A stretch of DNA of 64,000 bases, from NCBI RefSeq assembly GCF_038957035.1, contig NZ_CP152412.1, forward strand, positions 7,994,501 to 8,058,500, read 5' to 3'. Shown here one piece after another: positions 8,492 to 16,107 of this stretch. Positions within the stretch are counted from its first letter, which is position 1. The number at the start of each line of letters is the position of its first letter. The position numbers were made by a program, and so were the translations under genes. Source of the stretch: Bradyrhizobium sp. B097 (GTDB taxonomy: Bacteria; Pseudomonadota; Alphaproteobacteria; Rhizobiales; Xanthobacteraceae). The notes under the pieces are model-generated. The model searched no databases, was not told the DNA's origin, and was given only the letters and a program-made list of their open reading frames with translations.

Positions 8492-9511
8492 TTACATTTC
8501 CAGGATGCCCGCGTCACCATCTTCCGTGCCGAAGGCGAGCAGCGTGCCCTTGGCATTCCACCCCAGCGCGGACACCGCGGTACCGGCATTCCGACGCACC
8601 AGGATCTCGGCGCCGTCCTCGAGCCGGACCATCAGCACAGTGCCGTCGGCATAGCCGACCGCCATGATGTCGTTCTTCGGATGGCAGGCGACCACCGCGA
8701 CCCGCGCCGGCATCGGCGCCAGCATCGCCGGCTCCTTGCCCATCGGCCCATCCTTGCTGGTGAACGGCCAGACGATCACGGTATCAGCGCCCGAGGTCGC
8801 GAGCCCCTTGCCACCGGCGCTCCATGACATCGAGCGCACGCGGCCGGGATAGCCGCTCATCCGCATGTGCCGGTTATCGGCGAGCCGCCAGCCATGCATC
8901 GCGGCCTCGTGCATCGCCGTGACAAGAAACTTGTTGTCCGGGCTGAAAGAGACCGCGAGGTGCGAGCCGGCCCATTCCAGGAATTCCGGATTGGCGGCCA
9001 TGTTGGGAAACCACAAGGTCACGCCGTTGTAGTGCGCGATCGCAAGCCGCAGGCCCTTCGGCGCGAACGCCAGCCCGCCGACGGTCGACGGCACCTCGAA
9101 GGTTTTCTCTTCGCCCTTGGGATTGCGCACGAACGCGGTCTTGCCCGCCGACCACGCCACGGTGCCGTCGCTGTGCAGCGCGACATTGTCGATCCAGCGC
9201 CGCTTGGCGTCGGTCGCAATCGTCGAGATCTCGCCCTTGGCGTCGATCGCGACCAGCTTGCCGTCGTCACCGCCGGTGACGAGCCGCTTGCCGTCGGAGG
9301 CCGCGCACAGGATGGCGCCGAAATGCGTCTCTGTCCGCGTGATCTCGCCGTCGGCGGTCGCGATCACGACGCTCTCCTCGGCGCCGACGAAGAACGCGCG
9401 GTCGCCGAGAAAATGTACTGAGCCGATCGCCGCGCCGAGCGGAAGCTGCTTGACGCGGTCGGTGATCGAAACGATGGAAGAAGGGGCCTCGCCCGGGTCG
9501 AACTCTTTCAT
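8492..9511 (-). CDS. cytoplasmic WD40-repeat protein of the zinc operon
   Basis: A 339-residue beta-propeller protein. Repeated strands of WD40 type are visible (AILCAASDGKRLVTGGDDGKL, VALHSDGTVAWSAG, LAFAPKGLRLAIAHYNGVTL, VSFSPDNKFLVTAMHE, MSWSAGGKGLATSGADTVIVW, ALGWNAKGTLLAFGTEDG), enough for about seven blades. No signal peptide is present. Its ATG overlaps the stop of the COG0523 GTPase by one base (TGATG), so the two are probably co-translated. Inference: a partner of that zinc-handling GTPase. The periplasmic propeller chaperone AztD of other azt operons is a parallel, but this protein would stay in the cytoplasm. Confidence 0.85.
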   Translation of the reverse strand: MKEFDPGEAPSSIVSITDRVKQLPLGAAIGSVHFLGDRAFFVGAEESVVIATADGEITRTETHFGAILCAASDGKRLVTGGDDGKLVAIDAKGEISTIATDAKRRWIDNVALHSDGTVAWSAGKTAFVRNPKGEEKTFEVPSTVGGLAFAPKGLRLAIAHYNGVTLWFPNMAANPEFLEWAGSHLAVSFSPDNKFLVTAMHEAAMHGWRLADNRHMRMSGYPGRVRSMSWSAGGKGLATSGADTVIVWPFTSKDGPMGKEPAMLAPMPARVAVVACHPKNDIMAVGYADGTVLMVRLEDGAEILVRRNAGTAVSALGWNAKGTLLAFGTEDGDAGILEM

Positions 9512-10560
9512 CACGTGGTGATGCACTGCTCGAAGCCGTCGCGGATCGCCTGCTCCGGCAATTCGCGACCGATGAACACGACGCGGCTTTCGCGCTTCTC
9601 GCCGTCCTTCCACTTCCGCTGGTGGTCGCCCTCCAGCATCATGTGGACGCCCTGGAACACGTAGCGGTCGTCATCGCCGGTGAAGGCGAGGATACCCTTC
9701 GAACGCAGGATCTTCTGGCCCTCGGTGGCGACGAGGTTCTGCAGCCAGGGCATGAACTTGGTTGGGTCGAGCGGCTTCTCCGAACGCAGCGACAGCGATT
9801 GCATGTCCTCGTCGTGATAGTGCTTCAGCCCACCATGGCCGTGATCGTGGTGGTGGTGATCATGGTCATGACCGTGGTCGTGATGATCGTGGTCGTGACC
9901 GTCGCCGGCCTCGAGGAAATCAGGCTCGATCTCCAGGATGCGGTCGAGATCGAACGCGCCGCGTTCCAGCACGTCTGATAGCCCGACCTGGCAGCGCTCC
10001 GTGCGGTGTAGCTTGGCATAGGGGTTGATGCCGCGGATGCGGGCTTCGACCTCGGCGAGCTCAGCCTTCGAGACCAGGTCAGTCTTGTTCAGCACGATGA
10101 CGTCGGCGAACGCGATCTGGTTCTTGGCTTCCGGCGCGTCCTTGAGGCGATCGCTCAGCCATTTGGCGTCGGCGACGGTTACGACGGCGTCGAGCCGGGC
10201 GTTCTTCTGCACGTCCTCGTCGACGAAGAAGGTCTGCGCGACCGGCGCCGGATCGGCAAGGCCGGTGGTCTCGACGATGATGGCGTCGAACTTGCCCTTG
10301 CGCTTCATCAACCCGTCCATGATGCGGACGAGGTCGCCGCGCACCGTGCAGCAGACGCAGCCATTGTTCATCTCGAATACTTCCTCATCGGCGCCGATGA
10401 TGAGGTCGTTGTCGATGCCGATCTCGCCGAATTCGTTGACGATGACGGCGTATTTCTTGCCGTGGTTTTCCGACAGGATGCGGTTCAACAGCGTGGTCTT
10501 GCCGGCGCCGAGATAGCCCGTCAGCACGGTCACTGGAATTTTTTGCGAAGCTTCAGCCAT
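9511..10560 (-). CDS. COG0523 (CobW-like) GTPase, zinc metallochaperone type
   Basis: G3E-family GTPase thought to deliver metal to client proteins during zinc limitation. In 349 residues it shows the Walker A GYLGAGKTT (15-23), the metal-binding GCVCC (67-71), ETTGLADP, the base-recognition NKTD, a His/Asp-rich linker (219-250) and a C-terminal CobW_C domain ending at residue 349. The His-rich loop and the neighbouring azt transporter point to zinc rather than cobalamin. It starts 51 bases after the aztC stop and its stop overlaps the WD40 gene. Likely Zur-controlled with the whole operon. Confidence 0.92.
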   Translation of the reverse strand: MAEASQKIPVTVLTGYLGAGKTTLLNRILSENHGKKYAVIVNEFGEIGIDNDLIIGADEEVFEMNNGCVCCTVRGDLVRIMDGLMKRKGKFDAIIVETTGLADPAPVAQTFFVDEDVQKNARLDAVVTVADAKWLSDRLKDAPEAKNQIAFADVIVLNKTDLVSKAELAEVEARIRGINPYAKLHRTERCQVGLSDVLERGAFDLDRILEIEPDFLEAGDGHDHDHHDHGHDHDHHHHDHGHGGLKHYHDEDMQSLSLRSEKPLDPTKFMPWLQNLVATEGQKILRSKGILAFTGDDDRYVFQGVHMMLEGDHQRKWKDGEKRESRVVFIGRELPEQAIRDGFEQCITT

Positions 10561-10611
10561 AACAACTCCGAATTGGGGCCGCGCTCAATCCCGGCAGGGA
10601 GGCCCCTGCCC

Positions 10612-11484
10612 CTAGTTGGCGAGCGCGCTGGTCAGGGCCTTTATATTGTGCCTGACCATATCAATGTAAGTGGGTGCTTGGCCCTTTTCGGCCGTCAAAC
10701 TGTCCGAATACAGGGTCCCGCCGACCCTGGCGCCGGTCTCGGCCGCGATCCGCTCGATCAGGCGCGGATCGCTGATATTTTCGAGAAAAACTGCCGGAAT
10801 TTTCGCGAGCTTGATCTGGGCGATGATGGCGGCGATATCGCGCGCGCTGGGCTCGGAATCGGTCGAGACGCTGAGCGGCGAGAAGAACGTAATTCCATAG
10901 GAATCGGCGAAATAACCGAAGGCGCCGTGGGTCGAGATCACCTTGCGCCGCGCCTCCGGTATTTTCGCCACCGCCTCGTGCACCTCGCGGTCGAGCGCCT
11001 CGAGCTTCGCCAGATAGGCGTCGGCATTGGCCTTGAAGACGCCGGCTTGGTCAGGGGCCGCGGCGATCAGCCCGTCGCGGATATTGACGACATAGATCTT
11101 CGCATTGGCCACGGATTGCCAGGCATGCGGATCGTCATGGCCGCCCATCTTGCGTGGCATGATCCCCTTGGTTGCCACCGCGACCGGCGCCTTGCTGCCG
11201 GAGGCCTGCAGCAGCCGCGGCAACCAGCCCTCGAAGCCGAGGCCGTTGATGACCAGCAGCCTGGCGTCGGCGACCTTCTTGGCGTCTGCCGGCGTCGGCG
11301 CATAAACATGCGCGTCGCCGTCGGGCCCGACCAGCGCCACCACGTCGACGCTGTTGCCGCCGACATTGCGCACCATGTCGGCGAGGATCGAGAAGCTCGC
11401 AACGACGTTGATGCGCTCCTCGGCGCGCGCCGCGCCGCTCGCCAGCAGCAGCACCAGACCGATCAACCCGAACAATCGCCGCAT
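10612..11484 (-). CDS. aztC: zinc ABC transporter substrate-binding protein
   Basis: Periplasmic zinc receptor of the cluster A-I family, 290 residues. A Sec signal peptide (MRRLFGLIGLVLLLASGAARA) precedes the mature domain. The four ligands expected for AztC/ZnuA proteins are visible: H59 in GPDGDAHVY, H120 in DPHAW, H186 in STHGAFGY and D261 in LYSDSL. There is no long His-rich loop, only GGHDDPH. The ATG is 5 bases after the stop of the permease gene. A longer in-frame reading upstream lies inside aztB and is rejected. It passes zinc to the AztB/AztA permease. Confidence 0.9.
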   Translation of the reverse strand: MRRLFGLIGLVLLLASGAARAEERINVVASFSILADMVRNVGGNSVDVVALVGPDGDAHVYAPTPADAKKVADARLLVINGLGFEGWLPRLLQASGSKAPVAVATKGIMPRKMGGHDDPHAWQSVANAKIYVVNIRDGLIAAAPDQAGVFKANADAYLAKLEALDREVHEAVAKIPEARRKVISTHGAFGYFADSYGITFFSPLSVSTDSEPSARDIAAIIAQIKLAKIPAVFLENISDPRLIERIAAETGARVGGTLYSDSLTAEKGQAPTYIDMVRHNIKALTSALAN

Positions 11485-11489
11485 CGTCC

Positions 11490-12359
11490 TCACGCCTCGA
11501 GATGGCGGCCGGGAAACAGCTGCCGGACCAGGCCGCTGACATTGCCGAACAGCAGCGACACAATATAGAGCCCGGCCGCGACCAGGATGATCGCGGGTCC
11601 GGAGGGAATCCGGGTCTGGTACGACAGCACCAGCCCGGCATAGCCCGACACAATCGCGCTCGCGACCGCGATGCAGATCATGGTGGTGATGTCGCGCGAC
11701 CAGAACCGCGCGATGCCGGCGGGCAGGATCATCAACCCGACGCCGAGCAGCGTGCCGAGCGCGTGGAAGCCGTTGACGAGATTGACCACGACCAGCGCGA
11801 GGAAGGCGAGATGCGCCGGCGCGCCGGCCCGGCTCACGGTGCGCAGGAACACCGGATCGACGCATTCGATCACGAGCGGGCGATAGATCACTGCGAGCAC
11901 CAGCAGCGTGATGGTGGCGTTGAACGCGATCACCAGCAGGGTCTGGTCGTCCATCGCGAGGATATTGCCGAACAGCACGTGCAGCAGGTCGATATTGGTA
12001 CCCTTGATGGAGACAATGGTGACGCCGAGCGCGAGCGAGACCAGGTAGAAGGTCGCAAGCGAAGCGTCCTCCTTCAGCTCGGTGGTGCGGGCGACGAGGC
12101 CGGCGAGCAGCGCCACTGCAAAGCCCGCGATCAGGCCGCCGGTCGTCATCGCGAACAGGTTGAGCCCGGACAGCAGGAAGCCGATCGCAGCGCCCGGCAG
12201 GATCGCATGCGCCATGGCGTCGCCGACCAGGCTCATCCGCCGCAACATCAGGAACACGCCGATCGGCGCGCCGCCGAGCGACAGCGCGATCACGGCCGCG
12301 AGCGCGCGGCGCATGAACTCGAATTCGGTGAAGGGCGTGATCAGCGCGTCAGTCAGCAT
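11490..12359 (-). CDS. aztB: zinc ABC transporter permease
   Basis: Inner-membrane channel of the zinc importer, ABC-3 family, 289 residues with about eight membrane helices. The N-terminal signature FMRRALAAVIALSLG and GVFLMLRRMSLVGDAMAHA is typical of AztB-like permeases, and the GTNIDLLHVLFGNILAMDD and GTLLGVGLMILPAGIARF segments follow. The start at 12359 lies 5 bases after the aztA stop; the end is 5 bases before aztC. Azt rather than Znu naming is by overall similarity remembered, not by alignment. Confidence 0.9.
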   Translation of the reverse strand: MLTDALITPFTEFEFMRRALAAVIALSLGGAPIGVFLMLRRMSLVGDAMAHAILPGAAIGFLLSGLNLFAMTTGGLIAGFAVALLAGLVARTTELKEDASLATFYLVSLALGVTIVSIKGTNIDLLHVLFGNILAMDDQTLLVIAFNATITLLVLAVIYRPLVIECVDPVFLRTVSRAGAPAHLAFLALVVVNLVNGFHALGTLLGVGLMILPAGIARFWSRDITTMICIAVASAIVSGYAGLVLSYQTRIPSGPAIILVAAGLYIVSLLFGNVSGLVRQLFPGRHLEA

Positions 12360-12364
12360 CGGCG

Positions 12365-13120
12365 TCAGGCGGCCCGTGAGCGCGGATCGGCTGCGCAGGC
12401 CGCGGCACTGTCGTCGAACGCCTCGCACATCCGCATCGCGACCGTCAGATTGTCCGCCGTCAGCGTCTCCGCGGTCGGGCCCCATTCCACCGGGCCGCGC
12501 GCCAGGAGCAGTGTTTCCGGGAAATTGTTGCGCACCATGTCGAGGTCGTGCAGCGCGGCCAGCACCGTGCGTCCCTCGCCGTTCCAGCGCTTCACCAGCG
12601 CCAGGAGATCGCCGGTGGTCTTGGCATCGATGGCGTTGAACGGCTCGTCGAGCACGATCAGGCGGGCATCCTGCAACAGCACGCGCGCGAACAGCATGCG
12701 CTGCATCTGGCCGCCGGACAGCGTGCCGATCGGGCGGTTCTCGAAGCCGTTGAGGCCGACGGCCGCGAGCGCCGCCCGGATCTTGTCGCGCGCGGCCCGG
12801 CCGATGCCGCCGAAGAAGCCGGTCGAGCGCCACAGCCCGGTGCCGACGAAATCGAACACCGAGATCGGAAACGTGCGGTCGATGTCGGCGGATTGCGGCA
12901 GATAGGCGATGTCGCGGTGGTCGAGCCCGTCGAGATCGATCACGCCCGACAGCGGCTTGAGCACGCCGGCGATGCCGCGCAGCAGCGTCGACTTGCCGGC
13001 GCCGTTCGGGCCGATCACGGCGAGCAGCGCGCCCGCCTCAACCGCACCGTTGAGATGGTGCACCGCCGGGTGGCGGTCATAGCCGAGCGTGACGTCGCGG
13101 AAGGTGACAAGCGCGCCCAT
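12365..13120 (-). CDS. aztA: zinc ABC transporter ATP-binding protein
   Basis: ATPase subunit of the zinc importer, 251 residues. Walker A GPNGAGKST (37-45), Q-loop YLPQSADIDRTFP, signature LSGGQMQR, Walker B LIVLDEPF and the switch histidine in LAALHDLD are all intact. The C-terminal tail carries several Cys residues (MCEAFDDSAAACAADP). It follows the His-rich small gene by 4 bases and precedes aztB by 5, showing a tight operon. Confidence 0.92.
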   Translation of the reverse strand: MGALVTFRDVTLGYDRHPAVHHLNGAVEAGALLAVIGPNGAGKSTLLRGIAGVLKPLSGVIDLDGLDHRDIAYLPQSADIDRTFPISVFDFVGTGLWRSTGFFGGIGRAARDKIRAALAAVGLNGFENRPIGTLSGGQMQRMLFARVLLQDARLIVLDEPFNAIDAKTTGDLLALVKRWNGEGRTVLAALHDLDMVRNNFPETLLLARGPVEWGPTAETLTADNLTVAMRMCEAFDDSAAACAADPRSRAA

Positions 13121-13124
13121 TGGT

Positions 13125-13319
13125 TTACCTCATCGCCAGCCAGACGACCGCCCACAGGCAGGCAGAGACCGCGAGCGCCGCGGCCAGCCGGGCCGGCACC
13201 GGCATGCGCAGGATCGACCAGGGCGCGGCCTGGGCCGGATGCGCGTGCGGGCCGTGGCTGTGCACGTGGGGATGGCCGTGGTCGTGATGGTGGTGGTCGT
13301 GGGTGTGCGTATGCGCCAT
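13125..13319 (-). CDS. small His-rich single-pass membrane protein heading the zinc operon
   Basis: A 64-residue protein whose first 28 residues include 14 histidines (MAHTHTHDHHHHDHGHPHVH...), followed by one membrane helix (about 42-61, ARLAAALAVSACLWAVVWLA). It is the first gene after the Zur-like box and ends 4 bases before aztA. The layout suggests a zinc buffer or relay on the inner membrane beside the importer. Which side the His-tail faces is not decided by the sequence; no known family is recognised. Confidence 0.75.
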   Translation of the reverse strand: MAHTHTHDHHHHDHGHPHVHSHGPHAHPAQAAPWSILRMPVPARLAAALAVSACLWAVVWLAMR

Positions 13320-13327
13320 GGGGAAGC

Positions 13328-13342
13328 TGTTATATTATAACA
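13328..13342. promoter_or_regulatory. Zur-like operator of the zinc operon
   Basis: TGTTATATTATAACA is a perfect 7+1+7 palindrome 9 bases upstream of the His-rich gene. Read leftwards it contains a TATAAT hexamer, so a repressor here would cover the -10 region. AT-rich palindromes of this form are typical of Zur sites in alphaproteobacteria, and the operon content (zinc importer, COG0523 GTPase) agrees. The Zur gene itself is not in the window. Confidence 0.75.
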
Positions 13343-13369
13343 TAACGCGAGTCTACAAACGAGGAACTC

Positions 13370-13501
13370 ATGGCCGCTCCGCAAAACCGGGAGAGATTCG
13401 AGTTGCGCCGGCAGAGTGACGCCCTCGCCGACAGCTTTGCCAGGGAAACCCGCCCCGATGGAACCGCCGGCTACCAGCGCCAGGATCGGGATTTCTGGTA
13501 G
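13370..13501 (+). CDS. possible small protein divergent from the zinc operon
   Basis: A 43-codon frame (MAAPQNRERFELRRQSDAL...) starting 28 bases to the right of the Zur-like box, with GAGGA just before its ATG. The sequence is charged, without a membrane helix or recognisable motif, and ends RQDRDFW. It may be a zinc-responsive small protein or an accidental frame; conservation in relatives would decide. Confidence 0.35.
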   Translation: MAAPQNRERFELRRQSDALADSFARETRPDGTAGYQRQDRDFW

Positions 13502-13601
13502 CCAGCCCGGCACCGGTCGCGCCTGGAACGGGCTGCCGGCCGCCCAGGGCGACCGTCCGCCAGAAGGGCGACTGCGTGAGCCGCAGGGGGTCTCTCCGTT
13601 C

Positions 13602-13722
13602 GTCGTCCTGGCGAAAGCCAGGACCCATAACCACCGCATTCGGTGATGAACGGGATCGCGGCCCCAACGTCGCGCAACAATTGCGATTTGGGGTAATGGG
13701 TCCTGGCTTTCGCCAGGACGAC
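13602..13722. repeat. 121-bp palindromic intergenic repeat, copy 1
   Basis: Ends form a 26-bp inverted repeat (arms begin GTCGTCCTGGCGAAAGCC). The centre contains an AACCACCGCATTCGGTGATG hairpin-like segment. The same unit recurs at 13762-13882, and a related one with a different core at 41027-41148. Confidence 0.85.
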
Positions 13723-13761
13723 GATGAGTGTGTGGCGCATCTGCTTGCCTCAAATTCCGCC

Positions 13762-13882
13762 GTCGTCCCGGCGCAGGCCGGGATCCATAACCACCGCATT
13801 CGGTGATGAACGCGCTCGCGGCCCCAGCCTCGCGTAACAATTGCGATTTGGGGTAATGGGTCCTGGCCTTCGCCAGGACGAC
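13762..13882. repeat. 121-bp palindromic intergenic repeat, copy 2
   Basis: Same length and core as the copy at 13602-13722, 160 bases apart start to start. The arms begin GTCGTCCCGGCGCAGGCC on the left and match copy 1 (CGCCAGGACGAC) on the right, so the left arm has diverged. No coding frame is supported in 13502-14025; the stretch is repeat DNA. Confidence 0.85.
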
Positions 13883-13935
13883 ACCGAGTGCGTGGCGCAA
13901 GTTGCGAGGCACGTCTGCACGTCTCGAATTCCGCT

Positions 13936-13982
13936 GTCGTCCCGGCCTAGTGCGCAATTGCGCACTAGGCCGGGATGACGAC
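13936..13982. repeat. short palindromic repeat, core-less relative
   Basis: A 47-bp near-perfect hairpin, GTCGTCCCGGCCTAGTGCGC pairing with the right arm GCGCACTAGGCCGGGATGAC. It shares the GTCGTCCCGG end with the 121-bp units but lacks their core, so it may be a deletion derivative. Confidence 0.75.
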
Positions 13983-14025
13983 GATGAGGATGGCTTCTCG
14001 ATTCAAGAGAGAGACACGAGCCAGT

Positions 14026-14334
14026 CTACTGGCACACCGGCGTGGTCAGTTTTGGGTCAGCTGGTCTTGCTGACCAATACGCCCGCTGACTGAGCTCCGC
14101 TTCGTTTATCGCGGGAGCACATACGTAGCTCGTCTTGCCAATGCACATCGGCGAGCCAATCGAGAAGATGAGGTTTTCGTAGATGCAATAGTTGCCGATC
14201 CCGGATGGCAGATCGGTCGGCGGCGCTGTGGAGCCCCCAAAATAGGGCTGCGATGAACCGCCCGGCGCCCTGTCTTGCGCCTCGGCCGCGTGAAGGGAAA
14301 TCAATAGCGTCAGACACGTGACGATGCGGAGCAT
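14026..14334 (-). CDS. small secreted protein, function unknown
   Basis: A 102-residue protein with a clear Sec signal peptide (MLRIVTCLTLLISLHAAEA) and a short mature part with four cysteines (YCIYENL, SPMCIGK, SYVCAPA, terminal VCQ), which could form two disulfides in the periplasm. GGAGG stands 5 bases before the ATG at 14334, which decides the start. Aromatic and proline-rich (SQPYFGGSTAPPTDLPSG). No family recognised and no operon partner. Confidence 0.7.
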   Translation of the reverse strand: MLRIVTCLTLLISLHAAEAQDRAPGGSSQPYFGGSTAPPTDLPSGIGNYCIYENLIFSIGSPMCIGKTSYVCAPAINEAELSQRAYWSARPADPKLTTPVCQ

Positions 14335-14573
14335 GATCCCTCCGGTCAAGGAATGCCGGCGAAGCGTCGGGCGGCTTGCGGCGCGGGAAGCGCACCGGCA
14401 GCCGCGACGGAATCGCTAGCAGGCTAGTATGACACTTGCTTTGCAAGTTGGTGCGCCCCGATCGCAAACAGGTTCAGGCAGCCGGCCCTGCTGACACCAT
14501 GCTGTCAGCAGGACGGGCGTAAGCAGACCTCGTGCGGGTGCAACCCCGGACGGGGATTGGGAGGCAGCGCGGC

Positions 14574-15977
14574 ATGCACGATCGCTCATCTGACGTCGCC
14601 CAAGAGCGCTCGACCCTGATCACGTTCGTTCTTGGCCTTGGCGCATTCCTGATCCTGTTCGATGTGACCGCGGTCGTGGTCGCCATGCCGGCCATTGCCG
14701 GGGATCTCGGGTTCGCCGTCGCCGGTTCCGCCTGGGTCATCGACGCCTACAGCCTCGCCCTCACCGGCGCGCTATTGGCATCAGGCGCGCTTGCGGACCG
14801 CTTCGGCCGGCGGCGCGCGATGCTGGCCGGCAACATCGTGTTTCTGCTGGCGTCGATTGCCTGCGGCGCGGCGACCAGCGGTCCGTTGCTGCTCGCTGCA
14901 CGCGTGCTGCAAGGTGTCGGTGCGGCCTTTCTGAGCACAGGCGCGATTGCGCTGATCGCGGGGGCGTTTCCGCATCAGGGTCAGCGGGCACGGGCCTTCG
15001 GCACCATCGGGGTGATCTCGGGCGTCGCCATGGCGCTGGGTCCGACGCTGGGTGGCCTGCTCGCCGCGTGGTTCGGCTGGCGCTGGATATTCTATGCCAA
15101 CATCCCCTTTTGCCTGACGCTGGCCTTCGCCGTGCCGCGCGTCGTTGCCGAGGCGCATCAGCCCGGCGGGCGCCCGCTCGATCCCAAGGGTATCGTGCTG
15201 CTGACATTGTCGCTGGGTCTCGCAATCGACGCGCTGCTAAGGCACGACGCCGCGCCGATCGTGAGAGCGGCCGGCCTGATCGCAAGCGCGACGGCAGCAT
15301 TCACATTCGTCCGGCAGCAGTGGCGCAGTCCGCATCCGGTGCTCGACCCGCGCGTATTCGCAACGGCGCCGATGATCGGGGTCGGCACATCGCTGACCTC
15401 CATCCAGTTTGGCTACTGGGCCGTCCTGGTCTATCTGCCGCTGTTCTTGAGCACCGGCCTGCATGTGAGCATGGAAGTGGCGGGGGTGGCGCTGCTGGCG
15501 GCGACGCTGCCGATGCTGCTGGTGCCCTTGCTGGGCGGCCGCTTCGTCACCCAATGGGGCTGGCGGCTGTTCTTCATGGTGGCGCTTGGCATCATCGCAT
15601 CAGGAGATGTGTTGCTCGTGGTGGCGGCGCTGACCGCCGATGCTGCAATGCGCGGCGTCGCAACGGTCGCCGGCATGCTGACGATCGGCATTGGCGCTGC
15701 GCTGGCCAACCCGCAATTGGGCAGCGTCGCCCTGGCGTTGGCTCCGCCCGCGCAGGCCGGTATGACCTCAGCGATGACCATGATCGTCCGTCAGGCCGGC
15801 TTTGCCATCAGCATTGCCGGGCTGGGGGCGACGCTCGGGACAACGGATACGGCGCCGGCGTTCGCGGCCCCGTTCGTCCTCGCGGCGCTCGGGGCGATTG
15901 CCGGCGTGGTCGCAGCGGCGGTCCTGTTTCCTGCAGCGGAGAGCGGAGCGTCCGTAAGCCGGACGGAGCAGCGGTAG
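14574..15977 (+). CDS. MFS transporter, DHA2-type drug/multidrug efflux
   Basis: A 467-residue proton-coupled exporter in the inner membrane with about 14 helices. Motif A (GALADRFGRRRAML), the SWVIDAYSLAL segment and the antiporter motif C-like IGVISGVAMALGPTLGGLL identify the DHA2 branch, as does the AWFGWRWIFYANIPF loop. GGGAGG at 14559-14564 sits 9 bases before the ATG at 14574; a GTG at 14532 would add 14 unrelated residues. It is a single gene flanked by repeats, with no dedicated regulator beside it. Substrate unknown. Confidence 0.88.
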   Translation: MHDRSSDVAQERSTLITFVLGLGAFLILFDVTAVVVAMPAIAGDLGFAVAGSAWVIDAYSLALTGALLASGALADRFGRRRAMLAGNIVFLLASIACGAATSGPLLLAARVLQGVGAAFLSTGAIALIAGAFPHQGQRARAFGTIGVISGVAMALGPTLGGLLAAWFGWRWIFYANIPFCLTLAFAVPRVVAEAHQPGGRPLDPKGIVLLTLSLGLAIDALLRHDAAPIVRAAGLIASATAAFTFVRQQWRSPHPVLDPRVFATAPMIGVGTSLTSIQFGYWAVLVYLPLFLSTGLHVSMEVAGVALLAATLPMLLVPLLGGRFVTQWGWRLFFMVALGIIASGDVLLVVAALTADAAMRGVATVAGMLTIGIGAALANPQLGSVALALAPPAQAGMTSAMTMIVRQAGFAISIAGLGATLGTTDTAPAFAAPFVLAALGAIAGVVAAAVLFPAAESGASVSRTEQR

Positions 15978-15990
15978 GGTACCCTCTTTC

Positions 15991-16093
15991 GTCATTCCGG
16001 GGCAGCCCGAAGGGCTGAGCCCGGAATTCATTTCGCCACAAATGATACGGCCCGATGGATTCCGGGCTCGTGCTTCGCACGCCCCGGAATGAC
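15991..16093. repeat. palindromic intergenic repeat
   Basis: Arms GTCATTCCGGGGC and GCCCCGGAATGAC enclose about 75 bases with an inner GATTCCGGGCTC unit. It lies between a convergent MFS gene and lysR-type gene. A hairpin with the same GTCATTCCGGG arm occurs at 24190-24226. Confidence 0.8.
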
Positions 16094-16107
16094 GAGGAGA
16101 GAGACAC

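Noticed and set aside
10612..11865. Extended N-terminus for the zinc-binding protein
   Set aside because: The extension is an alternative frame of the permease; the signal peptide begins at 11484.
13602..13982. Possible CRISPR array
   Set aside because: Two 121-bp palindromes and a hairpin are not short direct repeats with unique spacers, and no cas gene is present.
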